64,000 bases of DNA from Orobanche coerulescens (Eukaryota; Streptophyta; Magnoliopsida; Lamiales; Orobanchaceae). The DNA lies in contig CM065816.1 of the NCBI GenBank assembly GCA_033398695.1, positions 134,079,358 through 134,143,357 on the forward strand, written 5' to 3'. The notes below the pieces were generated by a model. That model had not been told where the DNA came from, ran no database searches, and saw only the letters and a list, made by a program, of their open reading frames with translations. Made by a program: the position numbers and the translations under genes. Positions 60,688 through 64,000 of this stretch are shown here, piece after piece (position 1 is the stretch's first letter; each line of letters begins with the position of its first letter).

Positions 60688-60962
60688 TGTGATATCCCAC
60701 ATCGACTAGCGGAGAGAGGGCGATGTGCCTTATATGTGCATGCCCGCCTCCAAATAGTATGAGGCCTTTTAGGAGCCCAGTGGCTTCGGGGAGATTAGAA
60801 CTCCGAAGTTAAGTCTGCTTGGGCAAGAGTACTACCAAGATGGGTGACCTCCTGCTAAGCTGCTCGCGGGCTCCCATAAACAAAACCGTGAGGGCCAGCT
60901 CAAATGAGGGTGCCCAGAGCGGATAATATCATGCTAAGGTGGAGCGGTCTTCGGATGTGACA
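60688..60962 (+). repeat. Cassandra LTR2
   Basis: Intact 275 bp LTR from TGTGATATCCC to GGATGTGACA, followed by the duplicated GTCTA. Confidence 0.94.
60771..60876 (+). ncRNA. 5S rRNA-like segment in Cassandra LTR2
   Basis: AACTCCGAAGTTAAG, GCTTGGGCAAGAGTACTACC and GATGGGTGACCTCCTG match plant 5S rRNA. The ends GGAGCCC and GGGCTCC pair perfectly, imitating 5S helix I. Confidence 0.88.
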
Positions 60963-61775
60963 GTCTAAACCCCCAGGCAAGTACCTTGATCGTGCTTTAT
61001 GTATTATCTTGCATTTGATATTATGTTATGATGTTTTTGGAAATAAATGAAAATGATCTGACAAACTTTCTGACAAGTGATGTTTTGAAAAAAAACGTGG
61101 TCGTTTGACCTGTGTGGGCTGAGTAAAATCAGGGATTGCGGCTCTGGGGTAAAAAATTGCGTAATACTAGTATAACCCTGTAGTTTTTATTCTTCGATGG
61201 TACAAATATTGTTCCGGAATAATGACCTGATAAGAATGGACAACTATTATGATCTATATGCTCTGCACGTTATACGTATTCATGTTATCAATATACTCGC
61301 ACCGGATATTTGCTGACCCCTTCGGGGGTGGATATATTGTTGTGTATTTAGGTAGCGGACTTCATTGCGAGCGAGCACAGGAAGGGCATAATAACGATGA
61401 GCAGTAGTGATATTGCCTCGAGTCGCCGCTGTGGGTTTTCCTTTTATTATATAGATCTTGGTTTGTTTATGTACTTGCGAGTACTGTTGTTGTTGCTGTT
61501 ATGCCCACATATGGGCTTGGGGATTAATCTTCGAGTTGCTATCTGTATATTGAAAAGGTTGTGTTTGTCGTTATGTTCAACCTTATGGGTAGTAATGTTG
61601 TAAATGTGTTGTATTGTCGACCTTGTCGGTTGACGTGGGTTGTTTTTTTGTATTATGTTCGACCTGATTGGTCGTTGTGTATATATGTGTTAAACAGGTT
61701 TTGCTTTGTGAATTCTCGAAATGGATCTAAGGCACTGTAATAGTTCCGGCCTGGGACGGGATTATTACAGAATAT

Positions 61776-61790
61776 GTATCAGAGCTTAGG
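61776..61790 (+). promoter_or_regulatory. primer-binding site of element Z
   Basis: GTATCAGAGCTTAGG, about six bases after the LTR end. It matches the Tekay-type tRNA-Met PBS TGGTATCAGAGC with one base changed at the front. Confidence 0.8.
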
Positions 61791-61959
61791 TATATAGATA
61801 CCTAGGCTGTTGGTTATTGGGTCTTGTCTTGTCGTGTTGCAGTCGTTGTTCCGGTCGGAGAATATCACTGTGCCGCTATCGTCTCGTGCGACCTATGCCA
61901 TAAGTCTCCCTAATATTTTCCTTTGAAATCGATTAACGTGACAAGTTAGGAAATTCACC

Positions 61960-63201
61960 TTGTATGGAGTGTGTCATCGAATTGTACTTATTATTTCCTT
62001 CTTCACCAGTATATTGAGAGGACTTGTCATTCGTGGTCGTAGTCGAGGACGCGGTCGTGGTGCAGCCAGGGGTGAGACTACACTAGATGTATCTGAAGCT
62101 GGGTCTGTATCTGTATCTAATGAGGCCCAGTCGCCGGAGCAAGGTCACAATGAGGGAGGCGCAGCTGGGCAGACGTTCCTAACATACTCCAGCAAGTCGT
62201 CGCCCAGATGACCCAATTAATACAAGTGGTACAGCAAATGCAGACGACTAATATGGCCCAACAGGCATTCCCAGCTTTTGACAAATGGCTCCACAAAATT
62301 GTGAAGATGAACCCGCCTAAATTTGAAGAGGCTACAGACGCTATGAGCAGGACCCACTGGATCATAGAGTTGGAAAATATGTTTGAGTGCATTTAGTGCC
62401 CCTATGATTGCAAGGTGGATGATTCGGAGTGGTGGTGAGTTGTCAAACCTAGAGATCGGGAAGTGAGCTGGACATAGTTTAAGGAACCGATGGAGACTAA
62501 GTATTATCCACCCGCATATTGAGAAGCTCGGATTCGTGATTTTTTCTCTGCAACACCCCAAAGTGTACCAATCTCACAAGTCGCCCGGACTTTTAACCAA
62601 CAATTGATATTTGTCCAAGACCAGGTTAATGAGGAAAAGGACAAGATCCAGCATTTTGACATGAGGATGAATGCAGAGGTTCGAAGCTATATGTATGGCT
62701 ATGGATGTGCCACCCTAAGACAATATCAGGATAAGGATTTATCTTTTGAAGCTGAATCTGTCATGGTTGAGGGTGCAACCAAAACAAAAGAATTGAGAGA
62801 TGCTGCTAGCTTTATAGGAAAGAAGAGGAATACGTTCACTAGACCACAATCATCCTACCAATCTTCAGGAGGGGCATCTCGTCCCGTGAAAAGCTCCAAG
62901 AGTGTGAGGGGCAGAGTTACTTGTTATATTTGAAGCAATTCGGGTCACATCCGTTCGAGTTGCCCGCACCCACCAATCAATTGCCACAACTGTGGGCGTA
63001 AGGGACGTTAAGCCATGTATTGTGAAGCTGCTACCAGGCGAATTGAAACCCAGGATTCAGTCCCAACTGTCCAAGGACCCAATGACAGCTAGCAGCCACC
63101 AGCTGGTCAGCCAACTCCAAGTGTCAGTCGTGGAAGAGGACAGACAAGTCGTCAAGGGGCACCGACCGCTGCATCAGCACCTGGTGGCATCTATGAGATG
63201 A
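61960..63201 (+). pseudogene. Z gag, degenerate
   Basis: An Arg/Gly-rich start RGRSRGRGRGAARGE lies near 62027. The retrotrans_gag core appears in another frame (WLHKIVKMNPPKFEEATDAM near 62290), broken by stops near 62394 and 62465. Its later part is at 62604-62933 (AEVRSYMYGYGCATLRQYQD). Zinc knuckles follow: CYI*SNSGHIRSSCPHPP and CHNCGRKGR, both damaged. Then a Gln/Pro-rich linker leads to the protease. Confidence 0.8.
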
Positions 63202-63234
63202 AACGAACATGGCGCCTCAACTGCTACATGTGTT

Positions 63235-63759
63235 ATTCATATTTTATATGATCCTGTGGATGTAGTATTTGACTCAGGAACCACCCATTCTTTTATATCT
63301 TTATCCTGTGTATGTAGACTGAACCTCGACGGTATGTCTCCGTGTGATCCCTTTATCGTGGGAATACCAAGAAGAGATAGGATTATCAGAGATCGCGAGA
63401 TTCGCGATTGCCTTATCCGTATCGGGAATGGTAATTGGTTCTCGAACCCGATTGTCATTGATATGCATGGCGAGGAATTGATCCTCGGTGAAGATTGGTT
63501 AGACATACATGGAGCTATTATAGATTATCGAAGAAAAACTATTTCGATGATTGCAAGCAACAAGATCAAACACGTCTCTGAAGGGCAGAAACCAGGTACT
63601 TCCGGTAAGATTATATGGGCCTTGAAAGCGATGAAATTGCTGAAGCAAGGTTGTACTGGATACTGGTGTTATGCAATAAAATCTGGGAATGGAGAAATTC
63701 AGCTATCATCTACTCCAGTCATGAACAAGTTTCCAGACGTATTCCAAGATGACCTGTAG
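63235..63759 (+). pseudogene. Z pol: aspartic protease and linker
   Basis: VVFDSGTTHSFISLS (active site DSG, usually DSGATHSF) is near 63262, then LGEDWLDIHGAIIDY near 63484 and [19 protein letters not shown] near 63620, ending PDVFQDDL with a stop at 63757. The same linker motifs occur in W pol, so W and Z are related. Confidence 0.87.
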
Positions 63760-64000
63760 GGAATACAACCATAGCGTGATGTGGAGTTTACCATCGAGCT
63801 AGAACCTAATGCAGCGACAGTGTCAAAGGCATCGTATCATATGGCACCATCAGAAATGCTCGAGTTGAAAAAAGAGCTGGGTGAGAAACTAGACAAAGGG
63901 TACATACCGAGCATATCTCCATGGGGCGCACCAGTAATTTTTGTCTAAAAGTAGGATCGATCATTGCAGTTATGTATTGATTATCGTGAATCAAATAAAC
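63760..64000 (+). pseudogene. Z pol: start of reverse transcriptase, cut by the window edge
   Basis: [40 protein letters not shown] and [10 protein letters not shown] then stops, then LCIDYRESNK. These are the first RT motifs of a Tekay-type gypsy element. Stops lie near 63772, 63946 and 63952. Confidence 0.85.

Larger units (their letters stand above)
48224..60962 (+). mobile_element. Cassandra TRIM retrotransposon, interrupted by Sirevirus V
   Basis: Two 275 bp LTRs flank a 77 bp internal segment (60611-60687). TSD GTCTA is at 48219-48223 and 60963-60967. LTR1 is split into 48224-48301 and 60414-60610; LTR2 is 60688-60962. Each LTR carries a 5S rRNA-like segment, the hallmark of the Cassandra family. 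It has no coding capacity and relies on enzymes of other elements. Confidence 0.95.
47218..61769 (+). repeat. 5' LTR of Z, interrupted by the Cassandra TRIM
   Basis: LTR parts are 47218-48223 and 60968-61769. It starts TGTGAAACCC and ends GGATTATTACA next to the PBS. Its U3 has a 10 bp-arm hairpin CCTCCTTAGC/GCTAAGGAGG (47663-47686) and related palindromes, the TATA box at 47764-47770 inside arms 47754-47762 and 47780-47788, a perfect donor GAAG/GTAAGT at 47945/47946, AGGCAAGTAC at 60975, an ACCCC-TTCG-GGGGT stem-loop near 61316-61329, and an acceptor GTGTATTTAG ending 61351. Confidence 0.87.
47218..64000 (+). mobile_element. Tekay-type Ty3/gypsy element Z, 5' part, running off the right edge
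   Basis: 5' LTR 47218-61769 (about 1.8 kb without the nested Cassandra), PBS about 61776-61790, then gag, protease and the beginning of RT to the window edge. It inserted into copia fragment Q, with 47213-47217 (CATGA) as the expected target duplication. The frame has several stops and shifts, so this copy is dead. Confidence 0.88.

Noticed and set aside
60418..60876. Two 5S rRNA genes
   Set aside because: Each lies inside a 275 bp Cassandra LTR with TSD and PBS. The outer 5S sequence is replaced, so they are retrotransposon parts.

Overview
This window is a stack of nested transposable elements in a large, repeat-rich plant nuclear genome, probably pericentromeric or otherwise heterochromatic. 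I found no host protein gene, tRNA gene or CRISPR array. A flowering plant is indicated by chromodomain-bearing Ty3/gypsy elements (Tekay/Del type), Ty1/copia elements (one Sirevirus-like), a CACTA transposon with TNP2 and PF03004-type genes, and a Cassandra TRIM carrying a 5S rRNA-like segment. Almost every coding region is broken by stops and frameshifts. I cannot name the species. Element letters used here (T, P, W, X, Y, U, Q, S, Z, V) are my own labels.

Layout, left to right. 1-4014: minus-strand copia element T, running off the left edge (pol fragment, gag, leader, PBS, 5' LTR). About 4183-6295: two old LTR fragments (P and a W-type piece). 6306-40049: minus-strand Tekay element W (TSD AAATA), split by two younger insertions. 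Insertion X (7882-19887, TSD ACATT) lies exactly at the junction of W's polypurine tract and 3' LTR. Insertion Y (24833-38527, TSD CCACC) lies in W's 5' LTR. X's 3' LTR itself holds a CACTA element (11603-17142, TSD TTA). Y is a non-coding LTR element in the tandem form LTR-internal-LTR-internal-LTR.

40050-42880: an old minus-strand gypsy LTR (U) and AT-rich DNA. 42881-47217: minus-strand copia fragment Q, interrupted by solo LTR S (44049-46625, TSD TTAAC). 47218 to the right edge: plus-strand Tekay element Z. Z's 5' LTR is interrupted by a Cassandra TRIM (48224-60962, TSD GTCTA), whose own first LTR is interrupted by a 12.1 kb Sirevirus-like element V (48302-60408, TSD GAGGC). Z's gag, protease and start of RT follow the LTR.

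Most unusual signals. Comparing the gypsy LTR families (W, X, Y, U, S, Z; P partly) shows a shared order of parts whose sequences differ. (1) An array of short perfect palindromes, with a different motif in most families, sits just upstream of the TATA box. (2) The TATA box lies in the loop of an inverted repeat whose arms differ between families. (3) A splice-donor-like site lies about 90-190 bp after the TATA box. (4) One or two GC-rich stem-loops lie shortly before (5) a good splice-acceptor-like site. This predicts a 0.8-1.7 kb leader intron wholly inside the LTR. I know of no description of this and consider it the best candidate here for an undescribed system. It rests on my visual comparison and needs alignment and RNA evidence.
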